This document shows positions 23,684-35,690 of a stretch of DNA of 64,000 nt, in pieces (the stretch's first letter is position 1; every line of letters starts with the position of its first letter). The position numbers and the translations under genes were made by a program. A model generated the notes under the pieces. That model had not been told where the DNA came from. It searched no databases and was given only the letters and a program-made list of their open reading frames with translations. The stretch is from Eumeta japonica (taxonomy: Eukaryota > Arthropoda > Insecta > Lepidoptera > Psychidae), in contig BGZK01000763.1 of the NCBI GenBank assembly GCA_005406025.1, positions 227,565-291,564 on the forward strand, written 5' to 3'.

Positions 23684-25632
23684 ATAAAAAAGTTTTATTA
23701 AAATATGTGTAGAGTAAATAAATATTATATCTTAATTTAGTATGAGTGCCTTTGATTTTGTTGTTTCTATGTTATGTTTTCATTAGTCCAATACATGTGG
23801 ACAACTTTGCGAAGAATTACAGACCCATTACATTCTTGACTCATACATATAAATTGTTTTTAAGGAATACCATAAACAGTCTCATGCACAGACCTGCCAA
23901 TATCCAGTTTCCTAAACCAGCGGACTTGCTAAAAAGTGATGTAGAACGCATCTATACTGTTACACTGATCAAATAAATCACTCTGCTAAACCTTTGCATA
24001 TGTGTAATGTTGAAAACATTTTGAATCTATTAAAACATGGATGGTGGAACAATCACTTCATAAGTGTCATTCAAGCTACTGGTACATCCAACTGAGATGT
24101 TTGTATGATACCACTTAATTTGAATTATATTCTACATTAATCAAGTTCTAATAGTACATAAATTGATATTAAGTGCACAACAAAATACTTTGTAATACAA
24201 TCAGCATTAATAGTCAATAAAAATGCTTAGACTTAAAAAAAAAAAGTTATTTTCAATTCTTCTGTATTTTTACTAAAAACAATAGTAAAATGCATAGCTC
24301 TTTTATGGTAAAAAAAAAAAATAGAAGTATGTAATATTTAATATTAAACTATGCACACTACAGGTACTACACAATACAAAGATTATTATTAACTTTAAAA
24401 CTAATAAGTACTACAGTAGAATTTTAGTAAGTCTAGATTTGAGGAAGATGTAATTAAATTTGTTTAATAGATTTTTCTACTCGTGAAGTGTTGACTTGGG
24501 ATGTTTCTAGAATTGCGCTTTAGATTTACTGAGGTATAGATCCTATGCCACAGGACTTTCAAATCATAGAGATGAATTAAACAAAAATCTGAATTACAGA
24601 AATGTTTCAGATTTATAGTGTATAATTTTAATGAACTGTAAAAAAACAAAATTTTGGATTTTTTTTACTTTCTGAACTTTCTCAATTTTTTCATTATTGG
24701 GTATTCATTTTATATTGTTGAGAGAGTACTCATTAGCAAGCCAAATCATTACGTGTTGGTGTAGTCGCTAGCCGGTCACCGGTAGCCAGTTGAAACAGCT
24801 TAATTAAAAGATAGCGATAACACAAAAAAGACAAATACCAACTATGACCAGTGAATGCTTATCGAGTCGACTGGTGTTTGCCTCGAATGACGGGTTACCT
24901 TATTTAAAACCAAGTGGTGATTAAACAAAATACTGAATTTTTGAGATACAGAAGTTATACATTTTTTGCAAGTTCTAAGAGGGAAAATGTTACGGTCGAT
25001 GATATTAAAAATAAATAGTTTGTCATATATGATATAGCTAGATTATATTTTAAGGGAAATTAGTCGCATTTTAATAATAAAAGCATATTGTAGCTTATAA
25101 GGCCAAACATTAACATAAGGAATGTATATTTACATAGATTTGTATAGTTACATTATAAATAGAATGTTATCGTATATAAAATATATTATAGTTTCGCTCA
25201 CATAGTGATGTTCTATGTATATATATGTAGTTATAGGCGACTGTGTCTGTGTCATTAAAAGTGCATTAAAATTAATGACCTTTGTTTCGTAATGATATTA
25301 AAGTTCAGCTTATTTTAGTTTGAATAATATAAAATAACAGAGAACGTATAGAACATGATGCAATTTCACTAGGTTTTGCATTGTAGAGTCTAGAGTGAAA
25401 GAGATGCATAGAGCGATATAGGTATACATAGCAGGTAGAGAGCGGATAGGCATGCGGGCACCTAAGTAGGATTTCAGATAAACAATAAATAATAGTTTTG
25501 TTATATGTATTATATTTTCCCTTAAATGTGGAATAAACATATTTGGTTTGTTGTAAATCCTATAGGCTGGCAGTATGTTCTAAGACATACTCGATAGGTA
25601 TATCCAGTCGTTTGGTAGTAGTAGGGATCGTG
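23684..25632. other. Intergenic, no gene seen
   Basis: AT-rich DNA after MRPL22. A near-palindrome GCTAGCCGGTCACCGGTAGC lies around 24767. No coding frame has recognisable features. Confidence 0.55.
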
Positions 25633-25683
25633 TGGCTGTATGGCCCAATTTCGGGAAAATTAGGCATTTAGGGCATACAGCCA
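25633..25683. repeat. Inverted repeat (13-bp stem with one bulge)
   Basis: TGGCTGTATGGCCC at 25633-25646 pairs with GGGCATACAGCCA at 25671-25683, leaving one bulged G. No associated gene is recognised. Confidence 0.85.
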
Positions 25684-25789
25684 GTTCGCTATCACATACG
25701 GAGATGATGTAAAGGATAAATACCTATGGTAAAATCAGAATAATAGTAGTTCACCGTGTTGTACACGCAATCTGTTATACACGAATATA

Positions 25790-25880
25790 GGTGCTCTAGC
25801 CCAGGCTCACGGATGACTCATGAGGGATTTTTCTCCTCTTTCCCTCCCTTTCGCACGGGGACAAAAAAAGAAGGCCTAAT
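25790..25880 (+). mobile_element. 3' tail fragment of a non-LTR/SINE element (same family as 38417-39195)
   Basis: GGCTCACGGATGACTCATGA, GGGATTTTTCTCC and CCCTTTCGCACGGGGACAAA follow the same order as the reverse complement of 38417-38500 (GGCGCACGGACTGTCCATAA, TGGATTTTTGCCCC, CCCTTCGCACGGGCAGAAAA), including the A-rich end. About 90 bp are shared. The GC-richer DNA that follows (25880-26060) is not identified. Confidence 0.65.
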
Positions 25881-26244
25881 TTGTCAGTTCGAGTGCAGCG
25901 GCCAACCGAAGTAGAACCCCAAAAGAAGAGAGGAAGCAGCGCCTACTGACGAGGGTGAAGCCAGTGTACATATGTGTGAATAGTGTAATGACGTCGGCGT
26001 TTCATTTCAGAACCACTTTCCCGTGAAGGAATATTCGTCCTTCACAGAAAAAAATATTTAGGAATGCCTTAAAAGGAATGAATGTTGCGAGTGTCGGGGT
26101 TTTTGGGCCTGATGGGTAAGGACATGAAAATATTGTTTGTGGCACAGAGTAATTTGACTTATGAAGTTCGAGTTCAGGGCTTAAAATTTAGTATTTAAAG
26201 AAATTATATATGCTTAAGGAATGTCTAAAAGTAATCTACACCTG

Positions 26245-26248
<4 letters not shown>

Positions 26249-26312
<64 letters not shown>
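26249..26312. repeat. (TA)32 microsatellite
   Basis: An uninterrupted TA run, the longest in the window. Confidence 0.97.
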
Positions 26313-26315
<3 letters not shown>

Positions 26316-27237
26316 ATTGCAACACTAACGCAAATGTACTGGGACACCAGCTGATTCAAAACTGATAGTTTTTGTACTCATTTATATAGTATTCTATTTG
26401 TAGTAAAATGTAAGTACCTGTTACAATATGTTTTAAAATAAAATGATTATATTAACTTCCTGTTAGAAAAAAATTATAAATTACTATGTGAAAACTGGGG
26501 GGGGTTTAAAAATTATAAAATATGGGTCACATAATTTGGGATGTTCCCTAATCTGTTTGATGATTCTAAAATCCCAAGAGAGAGCGATTATCGTTTTTTA
26601 AATATGGATATTAGTTACTGGAAATGGAAGGACAATAAAATAGTACATTTGATATCAAATTTGCATTGACGATATCACCATGTCACATAAAGAAAAAAAT
26701 GGATCAACATCTGCCGTAACTTGTAACTAAAAGATTATAACACCTATATGGGGATGTTGATATGGCTGACAAACAGAGTCCTGTATTGTATAAACTGAAA
26801 ATCATCTAAACTAAATGGTGGCATGGATTGCTCTGGGAAGTCCAAAACATAATAATTGTAAAAGCCTTCTTATCCACTCTGATCTTCGAAAAAACACCGT
26901 GAAAGCTTTTCGACTTTTTGTTTCTCAAGGGTTAATGATGATGAAAGATCGTCATTAACCCTTGGCACAATTATTCTAGGCACAATAGCAATCTGAAAAA
27001 TATGTATGCGTTTTCTTGTACTCCTTAACTTATAAAATGAATTTGTAGTAAATCATAAAAAAATAGGTAACCTGGTAGGAAATGGTTAGGTAAGTTTTCA
27101 ATTATATTAAATTATAAACTTTAGTGCTATAAGATTCAATCTGAATTTGTATAAGATTTATTTTAATTGAATAAGGCAATGAACCTAAAAATCTAAGGGT
27201 AATGTTAGAAACTGCATTAGGAATTGAGAAAAATGCT
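26313..27237. other. Intergenic, no gene seen
   Basis: AT-rich sequence downstream of CCDC22. Around 26930-26965 a CTCAAGGGTTAATGATGA word and its near-complement CGTCATTAACCCTTGGCA form an imperfect inverted repeat. No coding potential is seen. Confidence 0.55.
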
Positions 27238-27252
27238 TTTATTGACTTCCAT

Positions 27253-30200
27253 TTATTTGTTGATTTTTTCTGATTGTATCACTGTTAGGTCGAGCTGTAT
27301 CCTCTTCAATGTTTCTTCAATTCTCTTAGCTTTTTCTACCTCAATATGATCTTCAAGGTCCACTATTTCACGAGCAATTGTACCCGTATCATTTACCAAT
27401 GAAACTATCGTGTTGCACTCGGAGTGTAATAAAGCTAATAATTTATAAGCTTTCTTAGCTTGATCATCTTTTTTGGCATCCTGAAAATATATGCCGGCAG
27501 TTGTATATTTAGTTTATTAATAATAATTAGAAACAAAATTTTTTAATAGTGCAAATTTTAAATTTAAATTACCTTAAATAATGTTTCATCTGCAACAGAA
27601 AAAGATCTTTCTAATTGGGCTTCTAAAGTATTAATTTGTTTTTGTATCTGCCTAGTATCCTCTAAAATTTTTTTGATTTCAATTTTTTGCTTATCAACAT
27701 TATTAATAATTTCCATTATTCTTTTTGTGTAGATGGACCTGAAAATGTAACAATAAAACTAAAACTATAGTACCTACAACTATATTTTGCACTATGTAAC
27801 GTATGAAAATTTTAACCTCTTATTGCCTTTACTTAGTTTTTCATATTTAGATTTAAGTAGATCTCGTGATTTTTCTTTATTGAGATATTCTTCTTTCATT
27901 GATTTTGCAGTTTCTTTGAGGCTCTGAAGTGTTTTTATACAATTCTCTTTTTCAGTCTAAAAAATTTAATAACTTAATATTAATTAGCTCATTATTAAAT
28001 TAGCATAATTTGTAATTTCTTTTCATCCAATGATAATAAATCTCCTACCACAAATGACCCTAATTTCTTTCTATTTTTTTCTATTTCAGCTTTAAGCATT
28101 AAGTTTTTCATCATGCAGTTGTCACTTTTTGTATGCAGTTGCTCGATACTCGTTCTAATGCTATTTAGTACATTTTCAATGCCACCTTCTAAAGGAATAT
28201 TACTATTTTTTAAATCAATAACAATATTCTGTATATTATTCAATTCTCCTTGTGCTCTTTCATTAGCTTTTTGTATCTGAAATTAGTCACATACAGCATT
28301 AATAAATGATGTAAGTTATATATTTTAATTCTATTGTATGTTGATACATTTTCTATCTTTTTTCATTCATATACACTTTCTTGAATTTATTTGGATCCCG
28401 GGAAAATAATGCAAACTTTATTTTAATTAAATTAACACTCAATCTATTTTTTTTTAATATATACACATAACAAAATTGTAACAGGCTGATGTCTGTACAT
28501 CATGGATATTAAAAAAAACTGATATCGAGGCTCTTTATTAGAGCAACACAAGCCAAAACAACAGATTTTAGAGTTTTTGTTTGTTACCACATCACATAAA
28601 AACTGCTACATGGATTTTGATGAGGGTTTCACAATTCGGTAGTTTGGAGTCCAACTTAACATGCAATGTTTTATCTAATTTGGTTGGATAGAACCAGAGA
28701 TACAGTTTGACCTCTCTGTAGAATTGTCTTTCATACATTAGGAGTCATTTAAAATGGTCGTGTGGGAAATATGAATAAACATTACAAACGTTTCTAAAAT
28801 GGTCTAAATACTTTAGTCCACGCCGGCGGAGCTGTGGGCAAAAGCTAGTAACTAATAATTAAATGATTTTATATGTAGAGCATTGCATTCCTTATATCTT
28901 TATCCTTATATCTGTTTATCCTTATATCTTATACTCATATGGAACATATATGTTTTATTCATTATTATTAATATCCCAGTTTTACCATGTGTACCAGGAA
29001 ATTTTTCGTCTTATGTGAGAAATTATTGTACTATTGATGAGTAGATGTACCTGTTTATTTTAAAAATAGCAAATAACACAAACTTCACTATGATTTTATA
29101 AGTAAGGAAGGTACTATCCACTTTAAAATTTATATATGAAGTAATTTCCCAATTGCATGAACATTATAAAATGCAGTGGCGGCGCTACACCACTCGTGGA
29201 CGTCGGCGACATCAGGTTTGCGAGGCCTCTTTTTAATAACTTGTAGGCAAAACTTTTTGCGAGGCCTCTTTTTAATAACTTGTAGGCAAAACTTTTTTGT
29301 TTGCGAGGCCGTCGGCGGTCGCCGACGTCGACGCCTAGCACCGCCACTGATAAAATGAGCATGTTATATAGATCTCACTAAAAATGGCACTGCAAGTATC
29401 ATATTGCAAATGTTGGTACCTTTTACATATTTAGTGAAATATATATGGAATTTGAAAAACAAGTAATCTACAACCATCTCTAAACAATTCTGCATCAAAT
29501 AGTCAAATTTCCATGCCAATGCGACTAGTAATTTTTAAGCTGATGCTCAGACAAAAAAAATCATTTTTGATTTAAATATGTAAATTAAAATATGTAGCAA
29601 CAATATAACAGCTAAATGTTTAACAGCAGTGTGCTTCAAACTTTCATTTGAAATAATTAACTGATAACTGTTAAAATTAAAAGCCAAACATGTAAATGTA
29701 TGTTGTTTTAACTTCACACTTGGCAGTTAGCTAAAATAATTTTAAAGATATTAACATTTGACACTAAATTAATATCGCAAACACAAAAGTCTCTAAGATT
29801 ATTAATATTTTGACTTGTTTAGTTTTTAACTAACAGTTAGCAGTTAACCATTGCATATGACAGTTCGAAGAATACCGCTATAAATGTTTTCTTAAATAAA
29901 GTTTTTTTTTTTTCTAGTTCACTAGTAATTATGCAAGAAATATATTTAACAGTATTAAAAATATTGGAACATAATTAGAGCAGTGCCCATGGAGAATCAG
30001 ATATACATCATATGCTAGAAAAGCTAATTGTAATAGTCTGGTTATATATTACAATGATGTTTCTTGCATAGAAGCTTATGTATAGAAAATATATTTCTAG
30101 ATTTTACTTTAGTAAATTCCAAGTCTTTGGCTGTTCTTTCTTCATTTAAGGTATTTAGCTTTTGGTTTAAAACAATAACTTCCTCTTTCAAACTCTGAAG

Positions 30201-33200
30201 ATTTTTTTTTGTTTCACATTTTATTTTTAATTCTATATCTTGACTGGAATTTTGTTTAGTAACATTTATTTCTGAATACAGCTGATGTTTATCTTCTAGA
30301 GAATGTGTATTTATTTTTGATATATTCTCTTTCATCTTGGAGAAAATCTTCATTAGAGTATCATCATTGATTTCTGCAACATGTGCTGAGTTGTTCACTG
30401 TGATTGCAGCATGATCTAAAAAAAGACAGTTATTATAAAGTTATCTATCATGGAAATAATATATAAGCTCAAAGATATTGTTAAATTAAAGTTGAGGAAT
30501 AGTACTATTATTTAAAATAGCTATTTAAAAAAATATATTCATATCTCAAATTAAAAATACTTTGGTATCATAGATTATAAAATAATAGAAATTCTTTGTG
30601 AATTTACACTTTACCACTCCTTCAGAAGTTAGTTTTCCCTCAAGAAGAATGAGCAAGAAACTTAAGGCGGGTTAGCGTTTTTAATTTTGTCAAAATTAAT
30701 TAGCCAAAGTAAAAAAAAAATAATTGATGAACAAAACAGATCAATAAGATGTCGAGCTGCTTAGGTCCAAGGATATTTGTCTTTTAAATAATTGAAAATT
30801 GTATAATACTCCCTTTTTTACTAAGTGGTTGTTTAATAATGCTCTTAAATGTATATAAAGGTAAATCTTGTATATTCACAGGGACCCTATTGAACATGTG
30901 TAGACAAAGCCTTCTACGTTAATTTCTGACTGTGTAGTGATTAACATAGTAAACACAGTTTATATTTATTTCTGGTACTGAATTTATGTTGATCATTATT
31001 ATTTTTTTAATTTATAATTTTTTTTATATGTAATAAATCCCATATATGAATAAGGATGCCAGACTTATGATTCCAATTTCCTTAAGCTCATTTTTAAGAG
31101 CTACATGAGGTCTAAGCTTATAAACTGTACAAACGACTAGCTTCTGCACTACAAAAATTTTATGAAACAGCCAAAATAAACTAATCTAGTGGTTTTGATG
31201 TCTGATAAGTTTCGAATTTTCTAGAATGTTTAGGCACCAGAGTTGGCCTTTGCGCCAACTTACTGGTAAGAGGACTCCATTGAAGGCTATTATCTAGAGT
31301 GATTCCCAGGAACATGGTGGCATTAACAAACTACAACTTTTCTTTTCGTACTAAAATAGTTCCAGAAGTATATCTTACATTTGGAAGTGAGAATTTTATA
31401 CATTTTCTTTTCATTTCATAAGCAGGAGGTTAATTGCAGTAAACCATTTCTCTAATTTAGAGATAACACTGTGCACATTGTCATAAGCGGGCTGTTGTCT
31501 TTTAACTTTGAATAACATGCAATCAGTACTATTTCATAAACATCTTTAACAAGGCTAGGTGTCATTTATATAGACTAAAATCAAAAAGGGATCTAGAAAA
31601 TGGATTTCTGTAGTATACCCACGTGAACTACAGATCCAGATGATTTCATGCCATTGACATCAACCCTCTGAACTCTGTTACTAAAAGATGATTATAGAAG
31701 GTCGAATGCCTGACCTATCATTCCATAGTGACATTTTCCTGATCAGACTTTAATGATAAAACACAATCAAATACCTTGGAGAGATCCCAAAATATGTCAA
31801 TTGCATTTCGGGGATCCTTCCAGGTTTAAATATGTTGCACAAGCTCAATGTCAACATTGAATGAGGAGTGACCCAGAGTAAAACCAAACTGTTTATTAAC
31901 TTATTACTATAAAAATGAACTGACAATTCAGTAAGATTATTTTTTTGAATACTTTACTAAGTGTCAGCAGTGTTGATATAGGGCAAAAGTTCTCTTAAAT
32001 AAATTACTTTTTCTTTCATCAAATCAGGAAACATGCCTTCATCTAGACACTTACTAAAAATAAATGCTAAGCGTGGTACAATGCGATATATAATGGAGTT
32101 TATAATCATAATAGATAGATCATGAAGATCAGTAGTTGTATTCCTATCTAACGATTTAAATGTTTTAATAACTTCTTTAGAACTCACATATTTATAGAAT
32201 AAATTCTAAATTAATATTCTCTCTCTTTAACATACTTTTTTATAATAATATAAAAAAATTTGAATACTTTCCTTCAGTAGCGATTCCTATACATACCTAA
32301 ATTAACTTCATCAGAAACTTTTGTACTGAGCGCTAGTTTGCAGCAACTAGGTACCCACATTCGATTTAATTCTTCATCTATTTTATCTTTAATATTTTGC
32401 AAAAAGAGAGATTTTTTGTTATGCAATGTAGATGATGCCACACGAAGATCATTCTCAGATGGAAGGCATTCAATGAGGAACATAAACACTTGTCTTAAGT
32501 CTGATTCATTATAATACAGTAATGTTTGATAACCAACTTCATTTTTATATCCTAAGTCCTTAAAAAATATTTAATATTAATTTTGAGCGTTACCATCTTG
32601 ATTGTATGTTTGAATATCATTATTGTTTTACCTTACATAGTGCTGCAAGTTGAGCAGCAACTTCTATTCGTTGTGAAATTCCCACTGGCAATACTTTTGG
32701 TATTTTCAGTGAAGGATTGATTGTAATTAAACATTTTGAAATAGATTGTATGATTGTTTCTACTTTCAACTCTGATAAATTTTTAATTTCTTCAGGGATG
32801 CATCTGAAAATAGTAATTATGGTGACATGTCACAATAGTAACAAAACACAATAAGGATTCTATAATGAAACAAAAAGTTTTGATTAGGTATTTATATTTA
32901 GTTCGTCCATATAAAACTTAATTGAAGGAAACCCTCCCAATTTTATTGCATAAGAATTATTTTTTTTAAATGTACTCATCTACAAATTTTAACATACTGT
33001 ATACAAGACAGTGAACTTAATACAAATATTTCGACTTTAAATATGCAAAATTATATTATAAGAAATGCAAATTTTTGAATTTTATATGTTTAATTCCATG
33101 TACCAGTAATTTTTAGAGGGAATTGTAAGACATAGACAAGACAATAATTCATTCATTATTAAACGTAAACGAAAACATAATCTGAGATTATATATTTGAG

Positions 33201-33490
33201 TAAATCCAAGATAAATAATTAACTCAAAGTAAATGCATTTCTACAAGCCTTTACAAAAAAATAGCTTGGTAAATATAAAGAAATAGGCTCAATAGAATAC
33301 TGATTCGTATTTCAACTGTTGAACATTCTGTAAAGCGGTTTTAAAGAGGTGGAACATACACTTTGAGTATTGGAAAGCAAGAGATTTAAATAATATAGTT
33401 ACAATTTATATCTCTTTATATGAAATATACAAAAAATTACATGTCAAGTTGCCGTAAAAAATGCAAAATTATACGATCGACATCTTCCAT
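27253..33490 (-). CDS. CCDC22: CCDC22, CCC/Commander complex coiled-coil protein
   Basis: With CCDC93 and COMMD proteins this protein forms the CCC complex, which works with retriever in endosomal cargo recycling and also touches cullin/NF-kB control. Eight exons, in transcript order: 33441-33490, 32632-32803, 32297-32558, 30108-30415, 28049-28276, 27817-27956, 27573-27738 and 27253-27480. All phases are compatible, giving 517 residues. The N-terminal calponin-homology-like (NN-CH) domain reads MEDVDRIILHFLRQLDI, then LPVGISQRIEVAAQLAALCK and DLGYKNEVGYQTLLYYNESD. Long coiled coils follow. The C-terminus is diagnostic: IYTKRIMEIINNVDKQKIEI, DETLFKDAKKDDQAKKAYKL and DTGTIAREIVDLEDHIE. AATAAA on the minus strand lies at 27238-27243, just after the stop. 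The exon 5 donor (28048, GTAGGA) is the least certain join. Introns 3 and 4 hold transposon debris. Confidence 0.88.
28550..28855 (+). repeat. RTE/SINE-like repeat fragment
   Basis: It contains GCTACATGGATTTTGATGAG and ends with CCACGCCGGCGGAGCTGTGG then GCAAAAGCTAGTAACTAATA. This is the familiar lepidopteran phrase of the type GCGGGCGAAGCCGCGGGCAA..AGCTAGT found in RTE-like elements. It has no open frame. Confidence 0.6.
29174..29349. mobile_element. 176-bp MITE, hAT type, with perfect 8-bp target duplication
   Basis: The ends CAGTGGCGGCGCTA (left) and TAGCACCGCCACTG (right) are inverted repeats, extended inward by GACGTCGGCGAC / GTCGCCGACGTC. The element is flanked on both sides by ATAAAATG (29166-29173 and 29350-29357), a perfect 8-bp target duplication as made by hAT transposases. 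The interior is a direct repeat of period 39 bp (TGCGAGGCCTCTTTTTAATA at 29219 and 29258) with a partial third unit at 29302. It lies in CCDC22 intron 4 and encodes nothing. Confidence 0.88.
30416..32296 (-). other. Intron 3 of CCDC22
   Basis: 1.9 kb intron filled for the most part by a decayed non-LTR retrotransposon on the same strand as the gene (30615-32220). Confidence 0.75.
30615..32220 (-). pseudogene. Non-LTR retrotransposon remnant (reverse transcriptase)
   Basis: On the minus strand, 31957-32187 reads like the start of a reverse transcriptase domain (KEVIKTFKSLDRNTTTDLHD, then an II.SIIYRIVPRLAFIFSKCL..G.FPD stretch). Around 31740-31800 it reads FDIFWDLSKVFDCVLS, equivalent to the catalytic F.DLSKAFD motif with the Asp kept. 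Near 30780-31010 it ends in YYTIFNYLKDKYPW, a non-LTR ORF2 tail. Stops and frameshifts interrupt everything. It resembles CR1/Jockey-superfamily elements. The tail segment recurs in the transporter intron (5395-5620). Confidence 0.7.
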
Positions 33491-35198
33491 TTTTAATGCA
33501 ACTATCCAAATTTAATGTAACTTTTATTTTCCGTTTAGTACATTTTCTGTCATTGTACTTTTAGAGTATCCAACTATTTTCAATCATCATTGATTCACTA
33601 TCCATAGAATATCACTATCACAGAGTATGTATTCATATTTCTCTATGTTCACCACATTCGACCATTCATGTTCACTACGCTAATGTTCATTGGTTTTATT
33701 TTTAGAGGAAAGATAGCATAGAGGGAACGATAAAATAGCAACACACTCCTTTCTATTTGAACTTAATTTTTTTGGACATTTGTAATGAAACAATGAGAGA
33801 TAATATTGAAATGACAAGCGCGCCCCTGACGAGGGTTGTAGTCTTGTAGATTTTTCTGTTTATAAAAATGTCTAATGGTGTGTCTTATCAAAATTATTAT
33901 CGATAATTTTTACTTTGTTTTTACCATGAATTCTTCTAAAAAATTCTTAAACTCTTTAGAATATGTTTCAATATCACTAAACAATCCAGGATTAATACGA
34001 ACAAAATTTATATAAATTAAATGTCTATCTGTTTGGATAAGCTAATTTCCGAAACTATGGAATGCATTGTGATCAAAGAATATTGCTCTGCTTCCACGTG
34101 TTATTCATTTAAGCACGAAAAGTGACATAAAATTGTTTTCTACATTCCTAATAATAACTACGTAGGTCACACTTCAAATTCTTAGAATTTGCCATTTCGG
34201 AACTGTATAATAATAAAACATATTCAGATTTCAAAAATGAAACTCTTTGTCAATTTTATATTTATATTGTATTTATCTGTCATTTGTTTTTACAAATTAG
34301 CGGTTAGAAGTATATTATTTTTTTAACGTCAACATGAATTTAAAACAAGAATATATTCGTGGAATGATTTTGTGTGATTGACGTCGCCATTTAAACTAAC
34401 AAGAAAAATGTAACAGATTCCGATTAGCTTTACACGAAATAGATCCATCATTTGCTTCTCTTTTTATAATTGATTTAAATAAATCAAACGTGATTGCACT
34501 AATCTAATTAATGATCAGCGTGAGTATTATGCGGTTGATAATGGAGACTGATAAAATAATAGTAATAGTAGATAATCTGCTGGTAGGCAGCAGATTCCGA
34601 CAAGCTTAGGTATCGGTATGAATTAAGATCTTAAAATCCTTTTTGAATATTGAGCGGTCAGGAAGCTTTGTGCTTGGTGGATAGAGGAAAGTGGTTACCC
34701 TTCGTACACTTGTTAGATTTTATTTTTTTACTGATTAATTGTCGAATTTATCTAGTTTATGTATTTAAGTGTAACAAATATATTGTAGTTTGTTACAAAA
34801 AAGTCCGGAACTATTATATCGAAAGGTTAAAGTGTTATAGCCATTTTTCTACGACATTTGTACGGACGTACCTCACGTACGGGGTACTTTCATACGCCAT
34901 AGGGTAGATTCATACAGGGTAATTAAAAAGCATAATAACTCGTTTATTTATCGTATTATAAAAATATTTATTTATCAAAGAACTAACTTAATAACATTTG
35001 ACTTGACTCATAATCGATAAATCTTTATTTAGAAATAAATTACAAAAAAATCATTGATTTTTAGTTTATTTATTGTTAATTCTAAACTCTACAACCAGTC
35101 TAAATGAGACTTTTACAATCATTCTCTATAACATCGTTGTAAAGTCTTTGACAATTTAAACTTAAAGTAGGTAATACATTTGGTTGTTACTTTGGAGC
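33491..35198. other. Intergenic, upstream of CCDC22
   Basis: Begins directly before the CCDC22 start codon and presumably includes its promoter. A small perfect hairpin (AATCTGCTG / CAGCAGATT, 34574-34596) is visible. The open frame at 34650-34907 has no recognisable features, and I do not call it a gene. Confidence 0.5.
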
Positions 35199-35690
35199 TC
35201 ATTGCACATTATAAATATTTAAATTAACTACAAAAGTAAAAAGTCTAGCCATTCTAGCTGTACAGTCTGTTCGTGGTTGAGGATCAGGAAGGATCATGGC
35301 GATGTCGCTGATACGCAGAATGTGTATCTTTTCTATATCAGGGAAAAAGAATAACCATGGTAAACTCGGTTTCTTCTGAAGATAAGATATTTTCAGCTCT
35401 GCACCCGAATAATGACTGAGAACTTTTCCGACGTAATAAACAACAGAAATATTTTTTTCAAAATTATACCAAAACAATTATCTTTAATTTTCTCTAGTGT
35501 CACATTTGAATTATAATTGATACTACGATCATCAGTCTCTTCGTCCATTTCTAAATCAACTGGAGATATTGAACTCTCACGCAAGCTTAATTGCAATCCT
35601 TCAGATTCCTCTGAATCTTCATCACTTTCTAATTTCTTAGCTTTCGTTTTCTTTTGTCTTACGTTCTTCAAACTACGTATCACTGATTTG
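35199..35690 (-). pseudogene. Transposon-derived C-terminal domain (pogo/Jerky-like), frameshifted
   Basis: Two overlapping minus frames (35393-35683 and 35199-35477) make one continuous similarity if a shift in the A-run near 35455-35470 is allowed. They carry an acidic Ser/Glu linker (LESDEDSEESEG), then an ISVVYYVGKVLSHYSGAELK stretch, SYLQKKPSLPW, FFFPDIEKIHILRISDIAMI and LPDPQPRT. This matches in style the tail domain often found behind pogo/Jerky-type DDE transposases in insects. The catalytic core is absent. Family assignment is by general resemblance only. Confidence 0.4.

Larger units (their letters stand above)
28277..30107 (-). other. Intron 4 of CCDC22
   Basis: 1.8 kb. It contains an RTE-like repeat fragment (28550-28855) and a well-bounded hAT-type MITE (29174-29349). 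The remaining sequence is AT-rich and unremarkable. Confidence 0.75.

Noticed and set aside
29123..29362. Open frames on both strands with repeated SFAYKLLKRGLA
   Set aside because: The repetition comes from the 39-bp tandem units and palindromic ends of the MITE, not from a protein.
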